Of a stretch of 64,000 nucleotides of DNA, positions 17,394 to 26,246 are shown in pieces (position 1 is the stretch's first letter; each line of letters starts with the position of its first letter). Both the position numbers and the translations under genes were made by a program. Below the pieces are notes generated by a model. The model was given only the letters and a program-made list of their open reading frames with translations. It searched no databases and was not told the origin of the DNA. Source of the stretch: Planctomycetaceae bacterium (GTDB taxonomy: Bacteria; Planctomycetota; Planctomycetia; Gemmatales; Gemmataceae); the NCBI GenBank assembly GCA_013823135.1, contig PNLP01000001.1, positions 186,001 through 250,000 on the forward strand, written 5' to 3'.

Positions 17394-19184
17394 ATGACCG
17401 AAGCGAACGCCACGCCGCCTGGGCGAGGAACTGTGCTGCGGGTGCTCGGAGTCGCCGCTCTCGGTGGGATCGTTCTCGGGTTGGCCACACTCGGAACCTG
17501 CGGTTGGAGCCGAAACCCAACCACTCTGAACACGCCTGATAGCAAAGCGGATGATAAGCCCGAGAAAGAGCCGACCATCGACGGCCGGCCCCTTTTCGCT
17601 GACTGGCCCAAGGGCCAGAAACCTGATGCCACACTCATCCTCAGCGGGCAGACATTCGGCTTCCTTCAGCCGTGCGGGTGCAGTCGGCCACAGATGGGTG
17701 GACTCGAACGCCGAGCCGTCTTCCTCAACTCGCTTAAAGCGAAAGGTTGGTCGTTTGTAGGGTTCGACCTTGGGGATCTTTACCCGCAGAAATCTGCGAT
17801 CGACGATCAGGCGAAGCTCAAGTATCGACTCACCATGAACGCCCTCCGCGACATGAACTACGTCGCCGTCGGGGTAGGGAAAAGCGACTTCACTGCAGAA
17901 CTCGACAAGGTGCTTGGTGAGTATGTCCTCCAGAAGGAGCAGCCCCCTTATCTTCTTGCGGGGAATCTTCTGGGCATGACAAACGGTCAACCACAACCAC
18001 GTGAAGACCGTTTTCCGAAGCCCCCTGGTGCGACCCGACCCATGATCGGTGTCGCCGAAGTCGCGGTTGTCGGTGGGATACCTGTCGGCGTCGTTGGGAT
18101 TATCGGGAAGACGCTTGCCGAGGAAGTGAAGAAGCTCGACCCAAGTTTCACCTTCGCCGATAACGGTCTTGTGCTCAAGGGTGCGATTGCTGCTCTTGAA
18201 GCCAACGCACCAAAACCACTTCTCAACGTCCTGCTCTACCAGGGCACATCGACTGAAGCAGCGCTTCTAGCCGCAGCATGGCCGCAGTTTCAGATCATTC
18301 TCTGTCAGGCCGACGACCCCGAACCTCCCCAGTTCCCGACGCAGGCCAACAACGGGAAAACCCTCATCATTCAGGTTGGGCACAAGGGGCGGTACGTCGG
18401 CGTTGTCGGTGCATTCAAGAAGGCAGGTGGCGGGTTCGACCTGAAATATCAGCTTGTTCCGTTGACCGAGTACTTCATCACGCCCGGAAGCGAGGAGGCG
18501 GCAAGTAAAGCGAATGCGGTGCTGCCTCTGCTTGAAACTTACTCCGAGAACGTACGAGATCGGAAATTCCTCACACGGATGCCGAAGGGTCCACACCCCG
18601 CTCAGATCCAGGAACCCAAGCTGAACCTCAGCTACGTTGGCTCCGACAAGTGTCAGAACTGCCACGCACCACAATTCGCGAAGTGGAAGGGTACCCCACA
18701 CAGCCATGCACTCGATGCGTTGGAGAAGATCGCCAAGCGGCCATCACAACGTAATTTCGATGGTGAGTGCGTTCAGTGCCACGTTGTCGGGCTGCACTAC
18801 AAGACTGGCTATGAGGACCAGAAGGCGACGCCTCACCTTGCCCACGTTGGCTGCGAAAGCTGCCACGGACCTGGCAGCGGCCACATGACGAACAAGGACA
18901 ACGCGGGCTTACAAGCACTCCAGATTCCCTGGGCTCAGAAGGCTGGAGAACGTCTTCCGGAGTTGGAGTTAATCAAGAAGATCGGGGCACTACCCTCGAT
19001 CGAACGCGGGAAGGTGCCCCTCAAACCCCAGGAATCGCGGATCATCAACGCGGTGTCTTCGATGTGCGGGAAGTGCCACGATCACGAGAACGACCCGAAC
19101 TTCGACTTCTTCACCTACTGGCCGAAAGTATTTCACACGTTCCCGAAAGCCGACGGCGGCGCTAAACCCGATCCGGAAAAGTGA
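17394..19184 (+). CDS. Tetraheme cytochrome c fused to an UshA-like N-terminal domain
   Basis: A 596-residue exported protein. The ATG at 17394 has GAGGAGGAA upstream. A membrane segment (about 18-38) ends in a Cys-Gly that could be lipidated. Residues about 75-400 resemble metallophosphoesterase/5'-nucleotidase-like UshA relatives that carry a CGC motif (here QPCGCSRPQMGGLERRA), with DLGDLYP following; classical metal-binding DxH is absent. The C-terminal 190 residues carry four heme sites: CQNCH near 420, CVQCH near 461, CESCH near 487 and CGKCH near 559, with spacing like cytochrome c554-type domains. It should act in periplasmic electron transfer. The redox partner and substrate are unknown. 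No haem-export genes lie nearby. Confidence 0.85.
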   Translation: MTEANATPPGRGTVLRVLGVAALGGIVLGLATLGTCGWSRNPTTLNTPDSKADDKPEKEPTIDGRPLFADWPKGQKPDATLILSGQTFGFLQPCGCSRPQMGGLERRAVFLNSLKAKGWSFVGFDLGDLYPQKSAIDDQAKLKYRLTMNALRDMNYVAVGVGKSDFTAELDKVLGEYVLQKEQPPYLLAGNLLGMTNGQPQPREDRFPKPPGATRPMIGVAEVAVVGGIPVGVVGIIGKTLAEEVKKLDPSFTFADNGLVLKGAIAALEANAPKPLLNVLLYQGTSTEAALLAAAWPQFQIILCQADDPEPPQFPTQANNGKTLIIQVGHKGRYVGVVGAFKKAGGGFDLKYQLVPLTEYFITPGSEEAASKANAVLPLLETYSENVRDRKFLTRMPKGPHPAQIQEPKLNLSYVGSDKCQNCHAPQFAKWKGTPHSHALDALEKIAKRPSQRNFDGECVQCHVVGLHYKTGYEDQKATPHLAHVGCESCHGPGSGHMTNKDNAGLQALQIPWAQKAGERLPELELIKKIGALPSIERGKVPLKPQESRIINAVSSMCGKCHDHENDPNFDFFTYWPKVFHTFPKADGGAKPDPEK

Positions 19185-19210
19185 AGTCTCGGCTGATCTT
19201 GATGAACTTA

Positions 19211-19260
19211 TTTTGGGTGGGACCAGATGCCTTGGTAATGGCAATTGGTCCCACCCAAAA
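19211..19260. terminator. Bidirectional terminator between convergent genes
   Basis: TTTTGGGTGGGACCA (19211-19225) and TGGTCCCACCCAAAA (19246-19260) form a perfect 15-bp stem with a 20-base loop. It sits between the stop codons of the cytochrome gene (plus) and the kinase gene (minus), and the A/T ends of the stem give a U-run on either strand. Confidence 0.75.
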
Positions 19261-19286
19261 GCACACCCTGCCACGGATACCCAGTT

Positions 19287-22200
19287 CTACTTGCCAGAAC
19301 CTCGTGGGGCTGTCGTCAGTTCTAGCTCAGGGTGGGCTCGTTCCGCCCACTTGAGAAACTCCCACACACTTGGGAAGGGTGGAGTTCTGAGCGCCGCAGG
19401 GGCGATTGGTCCCGCGACGGCATTCGCAGCCTGAGTGTGGCCGGAACGACGACCAAATTCCGAGAGGATGGGGACTCGGACGTGCGGGAAGGCAGCGTGT
19501 GACTTCAAGAACGCGAGCAAATCTTCATTTGAAAGCCGGTGTGTGTGTCTTGAGAACACCTCCGCGAATTGGAGGAGAAGCATCGGGTCTTTCTCCTCGA
19601 CCATCCGCAACGCAACGCCACGTGCGACCCAGGCGGCATCTTCGGCGTCGAGCCGTTCTGCGAGCATCGAGAGAAAGTGGCATAGCGACTTCAGGATGAC
19701 GACATCCTTTTCTGTAGCGAATCGATTCATCAAAGCAGTTGCGGTCACTGCTGCATCGGACGGCGAGAGTCGTGCGGCTGTATCCCAAAGGCCGTCAGCA
19801 AGGTAATGCCAGGCGTGCTCTCGTTCGACGATCAACCGATCGACGACGATCTTGACGACTGTTGCAGCGTCAGCGGCATCTAACCGTGGGGCGAGCTGGT
19901 TGATTGCGGAGACGGCTGAGTTCACCGAGATGAACTCTTTTGCCGAGGCCAGTTTGGTTGCCATTTGTCGCGTCGGAGCCGCAATTACGGTAGCGGTTTC
20001 GCTTGGAGATAGTTGTTCGGTAACCGCAGCGAGGGCTAGTGCAAACGCGGAACAAATGGCGACATCCTGTTCCATTGTCAGTCGTGCCGCCAGGATTTTC
20101 CCAAGTGTGCTTGCATCTTGAGCTGCGATCACAGGCGCGATGGTCGTCAGTGTTGCCGCCAAGATTTTGAGATTGTCCACATCTTTCTCGTTGAGCATCT
20201 GCTCAACAACTGCCGACGCGGCGAGTGATGCGAGTGGGGCTGACTCGGATGGTGTCAGTCGGCCCGTGAGGTAAGCAAATCCTTCCACAATGGGCTTTCT
20301 CGCGGCAACATCCTTTTCGTTCACGATCCGCGCGCTCAGAACTCTGGCAAGTAGTTGGGCTTGGTCTGGGGTGAGTTGTTTACCGAGTGCCGATAGACTG
20401 GTGGCGAGGTAATCCAGCGAGCTGGCATCCTTCTCAGTCGTCATCCGATCCACGAGTCGCTTCGCGATGGTTGTGGCGTCAGTGGGGCCGGGAAAACGTG
20501 CCAGGGGCGTGAATGCCGAGCTAAACTCGGCGAGTCCTTGTGAATCTTTCCCAGTGACGATACGGTCTGTGAGGGTGAGGAGTGTCTGACGAGTGAGAGT
20601 CCCGGCCTCGTCCGCCGGTAGGCGTGCCATCATCTCCCCAAGAGCAGTGGCCAGGTAAGTTCTCGAAGTACCGTCGGTTTCCGTGGTCAGGCGTGCGAAT
20701 AGCGGTTTTAAGAGCGTGACAACCTCCGTGCTTGGAAGGCGTTCCACAAGCGAAGTCAGCGAGTTGGCAACATTTGACAAGGTGACGGGTTCCTTCTCGA
20801 TCTCGGCGCGACCCGCGAGAGCCTTCACGGCTAGTGTGCGATCCACTGCGTTTGCTCGGGCTGCCAGATCAGCCAGTGCACTCGACAAATTCCCCATCGA
20901 ACTTGGCTCTTTTTCGTTCAAGCAACGAGATGATAATGCCCTCACTGCGGGTGCAACTACACCCTGCTCCGCAGTTAGAGTCAGTCGGTTGGTTAACGCC
21001 GTGAGGGCTTTTGAACATCCCGAGATCGCGCTGGAGTCCTTCTCGGTTGGGATACGTGCCGTCAGGTTCTTGGCGAGAGAAATGGCTAGGCTTTCCGCAT
21101 CGGAAGGGCTCAACCTGTGAGAGAGGCTTGCGACAGTGGTAGAAATCGGGGTGAAGAGTCCAGGTGATTTCTCAGTGCTGAGCCGATCCACGAGAATCCG
21201 CACAACGGTTTCGACTTCACCGGAAGTCATCTGCTTGCTCAGAGGGATCAATGCCTTCCCGAGGTGATCGAGGACGAGGATGTCAGTGTCGCGGGCCATC
21301 CGACTCACAACCGTCCCCGCCAACGAGGCTGAGTCGCCCGGCGGAAGTCGTGGGATGAGGCTCTGAAGCCCCGAGGACAATTCACCAAGTGCTGAAACTG
21401 GCCGCGTGACCATTTGATCAGCGAGAACGCGTGCAGCGAGACGGTTCAACTCCAAATCATCGGATGGAAGTACGCCGACCAGGAGTGCACAAGCGGTTTG
21501 GCCGTTCCGGCTGGTAGAGGGATCTCGGATGACCTGTGCAACCACAGCTCGCAACCGGATCGCAGCAGCAGGATCGAGGCCGGCAATTGCACCGACAACT
21601 TCCTGAGGCCATGCTGCTACCTTGTCTGCACCGTCAGGTGTGGCCACCCCTCGCTCAACGAATCGAAATCGAAGGCGTTCCTCAGGAAGACCCGCAAGAT
21701 CGAAAAGCGCTCGTGTCTCTTCAAGCAGGATTGCATTCCCCTGTTGGTTGCGGAGTGGGCGCAACAGTCCGCGGAGCAGTGCGTCTTCAGTGGCTGCCTT
21801 CTCCAGGGTGAGTCGGGCGAGCGTTTTCTCCTGTTCTGTCGTGAGTGATTCGAGTTTACCGAGCGTGATCCGTAGCTCGCCAAGTGCTTCATCTTTCGCA
21901 GTCGCTTCTCCAACGGCTTTGGCTCGTTGTTCGGCCTCTGCAAGGTATTTGAGATACGTTGTTGTGGTTCCCGCAGTGATCGCCACAGCTATTGCGACGA
22001 GCAAACCCGAGACAACCTGATTGCGTGCGATCCAGCGGCGAGCTCGACCGAGTGGCCCCACGGGTCGGGCAATTACGGGTCGTCCGTCAAGATACCTTTG
22101 GAGGTCTTCGGCCAACGCACGCGCTGAAGGGTAGCGGCGGCTTGGATCTTTCTCCAGGCACTTGAGGCAAACGGTTTCGAGATCGACTGGTACTGCTGGG

Positions 22201-23066
22201 TTGAGCGCACGCACAGCGACTGGTTCACGGCTGAGCGATTGAACGATTGTGTCGGCCGCGCTGGCGCCACGGAATGGCGGTCGGCCAGTGAGACACTCGT
22301 AGAGTAGGGCACCGAGTGCGTAGATATCCGCTGCTGGACCGACTGTTTTCGTATCTCCGCGTGCCTGTTCTGGTGACATGTAACTTGGGGTGCCTAGCAC
22401 AGCCCCAGTCATGGTGATGCCTTCGCTTTCGGTCATTTTGGCGAGGCCGAAGTCACCGATTTTTGGTGTGCCGTCGCCTGCAATCAGGATGTTGGCAGGT
22501 TTGATATCGCGGTGGACGATCCCCCGCTCATGGGCTGCGACAACGGCGCAAGCCAGTCGTTCAAGAGTGACGGTCGCTTCTCGTGCCGAGAGAGGTGTTC
22601 CCCGAAGTTTGTCGGCCAGTGTCCCGCCCGGGCAGAACTCCAGTGCCATGTAGGGCTGCTCTTCCCATGTCCCGAACTCGTAAACTCCAACGATTCCAAC
22701 GTGATTCAACGAGGCAACGGCTTCGGCTTCAGCCAGGAAGCGTGCCCGCTGGGAGACTGAAGCGTGCCCACCGGCCAGCACAACTTTCAAGGCCACAGTT
22801 CGGTTGAGTGTTCGCTGGCGCGCTTTGTACACCACGCCCATGCCACCGCGACCGAGTTCCGCCAGCAGTTCGTACCCCGGTGGTGTGGGCGTCTTGGGTG
22901 CGAATGGTGGCTTCTCGAATGTGGGCTCACCGGGCGAGGTAATTGTTGCAGCAGCTTCGGCAGAGTCGGGGGGGAGCGAGTTGACTGTGTGGAGGTGCAA
23001 TTCCGATTTTACCACAACCGTGGAGGCTGGTGGGGTAGGGTCCGGGGTAATGGGAGCGGAAGCCAT
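19287..23066 (-). CDS. Ser/Thr protein kinase with transmembrane segment and about 16 tandem helical repeats
   Basis: A 1259-residue membrane kinase. A Pro/Thr-rich head (1-64) is followed by the kinase domain (about 65-330) with GRGGMG at 72-77, the ATP Lys at 94, HRD at 185-187, DFG at 205-207 and SPE at 231-233, so it should be active. One membrane segment (about 350-372) and a Glu/Lys/Leu-rich coiled coil (about 375-440) follow. From about 555 to 1200 the chain is a run of roughly 16 repeats of 41-47 residues with the core Arg-x-x-Thr-Glu-Lys-Asp, then two amphipathic helices ending Leu-x-x-Ser-Asp-Ala. The repeats form a probable alpha solenoid outside the cytoplasm, likely the sensor or a binding surface. 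The start is the ATG at 23066. Confidence 0.9.
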   Translation of the reverse strand: MASAPITPDPTPPASTVVVKSELHLHTVNSLPPDSAEAAATITSPGEPTFEKPPFAPKTPTPPGYELLAELGRGGMGVVYKARQRTLNRTVALKVVLAGGHASVSQRARFLAEAEAVASLNHVGIVGVYEFGTWEEQPYMALEFCPGGTLADKLRGTPLSAREATVTLERLACAVVAAHERGIVHRDIKPANILIAGDGTPKIGDFGLAKMTESEGITMTGAVLGTPSYMSPEQARGDTKTVGPAADIYALGALLYECLTGRPPFRGASAADTIVQSLSREPVAVRALNPAVPVDLETVCLKCLEKDPSRRYPSARALAEDLQRYLDGRPVIARPVGPLGRARRWIARNQVVSGLLVAIAVAITAGTTTTYLKYLAEAEQRAKAVGEATAKDEALGELRITLGKLESLTTEQEKTLARLTLEKAATEDALLRGLLRPLRNQQGNAILLEETRALFDLAGLPEERLRFRFVERGVATPDGADKVAAWPQEVVGAIAGLDPAAAIRLRAVVAQVIRDPSTSRNGQTACALLVGVLPSDDLELNRLAARVLADQMVTRPVSALGELSSGLQSLIPRLPPGDSASLAGTVVSRMARDTDILVLDHLGKALIPLSKQMTSGEVETVVRILVDRLSTEKSPGLFTPISTTVASLSHRLSPSDAESLAISLAKNLTARIPTEKDSSAISGCSKALTALTNRLTLTAEQGVVAPAVRALSSRCLNEKEPSSMGNLSSALADLAARANAVDRTLAVKALAGRAEIEKEPVTLSNVANSLTSLVERLPSTEVVTLLKPLFARLTTETDGTSRTYLATALGEMMARLPADEAGTLTRQTLLTLTDRIVTGKDSQGLAEFSSAFTPLARFPGPTDATTIAKRLVDRMTTEKDASSLDYLATSLSALGKQLTPDQAQLLARVLSARIVNEKDVAARKPIVEGFAYLTGRLTPSESAPLASLAASAVVEQMLNEKDVDNLKILAATLTTIAPVIAAQDASTLGKILAARLTMEQDVAICSAFALALAAVTEQLSPSETATVIAAPTRQMATKLASAKEFISVNSAVSAINQLAPRLDAADAATVVKIVVDRLIVEREHAWHYLADGLWDTAARLSPSDAAVTATALMNRFATEKDVVILKSLCHFLSMLAERLDAEDAAWVARGVALRMVEEKDPMLLLQFAEVFSRHTHRLSNEDLLAFLKSHAAFPHVRVPILSEFGRRSGHTQAANAVAGPIAPAALRTPPFPSVWEFLKWAERAHPELELTTAPRGSGK

Positions 23067-23109
23067 GTGCGCTTCCCCGTTGGGTCGAACGCGAAGGAGA
23101 CTTTACCAC

Positions 23110-23125
23110 ATCAGGATACCCTGAT
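23110..23125. promoter_or_regulatory. Palindrome upstream of the kinase gene
   Basis: ATCAGG-ATAC-CCTGAT is a perfect 6-bp inverted repeat centred about 50 bases upstream of the kinase start, where an operator would lie. No regulator is identified and the site is short. Confidence 0.25.
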
Positions 23126-23171
23126 TGTCAGAGGTGGACTAGGGTTTCCAACTCGGTTCTGAGACTGTAGC

Positions 23172-23202
23172 AGAAAAAAGCCCCGGAACCGTTCCGGGGC
23201 TT
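23172..23202 (-). terminator. Intrinsic terminator downstream of aspS
   Basis: On the minus strand AAGCCCCGG pairs with CCGGGGCTT and is followed directly by a run of T residues (the A-run at 23173-23179 of the plus strand). It lies about 120 bases beyond the aspS stop and before the kinase promoter region, a classical rho-independent terminator. Confidence 0.85.
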
Positions 23203-23320
23203 CAACTCGGGGAAGAGTTGGGTGCGCTTGATAGGGAGCGAGACCGTCCTTGCCTCGGTACCCTATCTTTTTCAGAACGCAGGGGGTGTTCTGAGCTTGC
23301 GCGAGAAATTCAGATACTTC

Positions 23321-25240
23321 TCAACTTAGCTTCACGCCAAGTTCTTTGAGTTGGCGGGCGTCCACAGTCGCGGGAGCACCAGTCATCAAGTCACGAGCTC
23401 GTTGGTTCTTTGGGAACGCGATCACGTCGCGGATGTTCGTCGTCCCGGCAAGAATCATACACCACCTGTCGAGGCCAAGCGCGATGCCTCCATGCGGTGG
23501 AGCGCCGCTCTTCAGTGCGTCGAGCAAGAACCCGAACCGTGCCTGTGCGTCTTCGGCTTCCATCCCCAGGATCTGGAACACACGGCTCTGCACGTCCTGT
23601 CGGTGGATACGGATGCTGCCGCCACCCACTTCGTAGCCGTTGAGCACCATGTCATACGCCTTGGCCCGCACCTTGCCGAGATCAGCGTCCTGGGCAAGGA
23701 ACTGCAAGTCCTCGTCCATCGGAGCTGTGAACGGGTGGTGCATTGCTGCGAACTTCTTCTCTTCCTCGTCCCAGCCAAACATTGGGAAATCGAGCACCCA
23801 CAGGAAGTTGAAGTGCTCAGGCCGCGGTTGGAACACGACGGGCGTGTACGTTTCCTTCTTCTTCTTGGCCGCATCCACCTTCTTCTTCTCGGCCTCGTCG
23901 TGGTCAGCTTTTTCGTCCCACCAGTTGCGGTACAGTTTCATCTTCGACGCGAGATGGATACGAAGCGCTCCCAGGGCATCGCAGACGATGCTTTCCTTGT
24001 CCGCGATGAACAGCAACAAGTCGCCGGGTTGAACGCCAAGCCGTTCCTTGAGCTTGGCCTTCAGATCGTCGGAGAAGAACTTCTCGATGCTACCGGTGAG
24101 CTTGTCGCCCTCGGCCTTCATCCAGGCAAGCCCCTTCGCCTTGTACGTCTCCGCGACTTTCGGCAACTCGCCGCCGGGTTTCAACGCCGTGTTGCTGAAC
24201 AGCGGCGCTTTCGTTTTGGGATCCTGGATGGATGCGCCACCCTTCACGTTTATGGCACGCGCAACGCCGCCCGCTTCGAGGGCTGCCTTGAACACGGTGA
24301 ATTCCGATTCCTTCGCGATGTCGCCGATATCCACGATTTCCAGGCCGAACCGCAGGTCGGGTTTGTCGGAGCCGTACTTCGACATGGCCTCCGCGTAGGA
24401 GAGTCGCGGGAACGGCGTCGGGATCTTCACGCCCAGGCACTTGTCGAAGATATCCGCCGACAACTCCTCCATGATGGAGAGGATGTCTTCGCGCTCGACG
24501 AACGACATTTCCACGTCGAGTTGCGTGAACTCCGGTTGCCGGTCGGCTCGCAAGTCCTCGTCACGGAGGCAGCGGGCAATCTGGAAGTAACGGTCATAGC
24601 CGGAGATCATCAGCAGTTGCTTGTACAACTGAGGCGACTGTGGCAACGCAAAGAACTCGCCGTTGAACACGCGGCTTGGCACGAGGTAGTCACGTGCCCC
24701 TTCGGGTGTGCTCTTCCCGAGCAGCGGCGTCTCGATTTCGAGGAAGTTCTTGGCGTCCATGTAATCGCGGATGGTCTTGCAGACCTTGTGTCGCTGCGTG
24801 AGCACCCGCTGAATCGACCGCCGCCGCAAGTCGAGGTAACGGTACTGGAGCCGCAAGTCTTCGTTTGGCAGTTCCTCATCCGGGAACTCGGTGACGGAGA
24901 AGGGGAGCGGCGGGCACGCGTTCAGAACCCGCAACGTCTTCGCTTCGACCTCGATGGTGCCAGTAGCGATGTCAGTGCGCTCCGCCCCAGCGACGCGATT
25001 GCGTACAAGCCCCGTGATCGAGACAACCCACTCGCGGCCCAATTCCTTACCTTCCCTGAATAGATCGACGGCATCGGACTCGAACACGACCTGGGTGAGA
25101 CCGTAGCGGTCGCGGAGATCGACGAACACCTGATTCCCGTAGGTTCGGGTGATGAGCACCCAGCCATTCAGGGTAACGGTCTGCCCGACGTGCTCTGCAC
25201 GAAGCGCTCCGCAGGTATGTGTCCGCTGCCACTCGGCCAT
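23321..25240 (-). CDS. aspS: Aspartyl-tRNA synthetase
   Basis: A class II synthetase of 639 residues that charges tRNA with aspartate in the cytoplasm. The N-terminal OB-fold anticodon domain (LNGWVLITRTYGNQVFVDLR), the catalytic core (ETPLLGKSTPEGARDYLVPS, FALPQSPQLYKQLLMISG, RDEDLRADRQPEFTQLDVEM), the bacterial-type GAD insert domain (about 290-425) and motif 3 (GIALGLDRWCMILAGT then NIRDVIAFPKN) are all present. The start at 25240 (MAEWQRTHTCG) has GGGAGA upstream and matches the family N-terminus. Just before the LDFPMF strand there is an extra Lys/Glu/Asp-rich stretch of about 30 residues not usual in the family. Whether it discriminates tRNA-Asp from tRNA-Asn cannot be decided here. Confidence 0.97.
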   Translation of the reverse strand: MAEWQRTHTCGALRAEHVGQTVTLNGWVLITRTYGNQVFVDLRDRYGLTQVVFESDAVDLFREGKELGREWVVSITGLVRNRVAGAERTDIATGTIEVEAKTLRVLNACPPLPFSVTEFPDEELPNEDLRLQYRYLDLRRRSIQRVLTQRHKVCKTIRDYMDAKNFLEIETPLLGKSTPEGARDYLVPSRVFNGEFFALPQSPQLYKQLLMISGYDRYFQIARCLRDEDLRADRQPEFTQLDVEMSFVEREDILSIMEELSADIFDKCLGVKIPTPFPRLSYAEAMSKYGSDKPDLRFGLEIVDIGDIAKESEFTVFKAALEAGGVARAINVKGGASIQDPKTKAPLFSNTALKPGGELPKVAETYKAKGLAWMKAEGDKLTGSIEKFFSDDLKAKLKERLGVQPGDLLLFIADKESIVCDALGALRIHLASKMKLYRNWWDEKADHDEAEKKKVDAAKKKKETYTPVVFQPRPEHFNFLWVLDFPMFGWDEEEKKFAAMHHPFTAPMDEDLQFLAQDADLGKVRAKAYDMVLNGYEVGGGSIRIHRQDVQSRVFQILGMEAEDAQARFGFLLDALKSGAPPHGGIALGLDRWCMILAGTTNIRDVIAFPKNQRARDLMTGAPATVDARQLKELGVKLS

Positions 25241-25468
25241 TGAATTTCTCCCAGGTTCGTCCGTCGCAAAATTCTGACTCATGTCGTGATGGGTTCTCGG
25301 TGTTGGTGGCGAGTATCCAGGCAACCGGTGGCTCGACACCACACCAGGAACATTCACGAACAATCAGGGCGAAGGGACAGTATACGGACGGGGCAATGTG
25401 GCGGTCGGTTCGCTCCGACCGTGCCGGGCCGTCCGCGATACCGTGTTCTTTCGCACGGGAGTAGAACG

Positions 25469-26182
25469 ATGAGCACCGCACCCGCTGCCAGCCCCCTGCG
25501 ATACGCGACCCCGGCGCAGATGTTCTTCTGCGTGATCCTGTTCTTCATGCCATGGGTTGAGGTCCAGTGCGCGGGCGAATCGCAATCTCGGCCGACGTGG
25601 AAGACCACGCACTCTCAGAGTGGAATGCAGATTGCAAGGGGATGGTATGCGTTGCCCGATGAGGATCGCGCATCCAAGGATGACGGTCGCCCACTGGCTC
25701 CGATCATCCGTTGGATGAAGAAGCAAGTGGAACGTGGAGAAGGCCCCGAAGCCGTGGGTGCCGCTCCGGTGCTGTGGGTGTACCTCGGGGCAGCCGTCGT
25801 TGCTGTAGTAGTCGGGCTTGTGCTGCCATCCAACAACATGAGGATGTGGATCTTGATTGTCTGCTGTGCCGCCGCGCTGTTCGCAGTTGGCGGGTCGGCG
25901 GTCGTTGGTTTCCCCGTGCTGGAGGCGGTCGAGAAGGAGGGGGTCAAGAAGCCACACAAACGAAAAGCGGTCTCCGCCAGCGACCTGTCGGCATGGGCTC
26001 AGTCCCCCGCGCAGTTCGAGAAACAGGCAGAGGAAGGAAGTGGAGTTCGCGTTCTCTACCGGGTCTGGTTCTACCTCGCGTTGGTGTTGCCACTCGGGGC
26101 GCTGTTCACGGCGCTCGCGGAACCGCTCGGGTTGCGTGCGACCGCTTCAGGGTACGTCATTCCTCCCCAAAGAATCACATGA
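25469..26182 (+). CDS. Integral membrane protein of unknown function
   Basis: A 237-residue protein with four likely membrane segments: about 18-32 (MFFCVILFFMPWVEVQC), 98-120 (VLWVYLGAAVVAVVVGLVL), 123-150 (MWILIVCCAAALFAVGG) and 200-225 (VWFYLALVLPLGALFTALA). The loop between segments 1 and 2 (about 60 residues) is polar. The ATG at 25469 has GGGAG eight bases upstream, and the residues before it look non-coding. It is divergent from aspS (the ATGs are 228 bp apart) and ends at a bidirectional hairpin at 26196. No family is recognised. Confidence 0.7.
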   Translation: MSTAPAASPLRYATPAQMFFCVILFFMPWVEVQCAGESQSRPTWKTTHSQSGMQIARGWYALPDEDRASKDDGRPLAPIIRWMKKQVERGEGPEAVGAAPVLWVYLGAAVVAVVVGLVLPSNNMRMWILIVCCAAALFAVGGSAVVGFPVLEAVEKEGVKKPHKRKAVSASDLSAWAQSPAQFEKQAEEGSGVRVLYRVWFYLALVLPLGALFTALAEPLGLRATASGYVIPPQRIT

Positions 26183-26195
26183 AGCTGAACGAAGC

Positions 26196-26221
26196 AAGCC
26201 CACCCTTGTGAGGGTGGGCTT
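26196..26221. terminator. Bidirectional terminator
   Basis: AAGCCCACCCT (26196-26206) and AGGGTGGGCTT (26211-26221) form a perfect 11-bp stem with a TGTG loop. It lies between the convergent membrane protein gene and the HTH-receiver gene. A second small stem (GAGCGAT/ATCGCTC) follows and touches the end of the latter gene. Confidence 0.75.
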
Positions 26222-26246
26222 ACTTGAGCATGAGCGATGTTATCGC

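Noticed and set aside
23351..25063. A 570-codon plus-strand frame opposite aspS
   Set aside because: Antisense shadow of a certain gene; composition is unnatural and no start signal exists.
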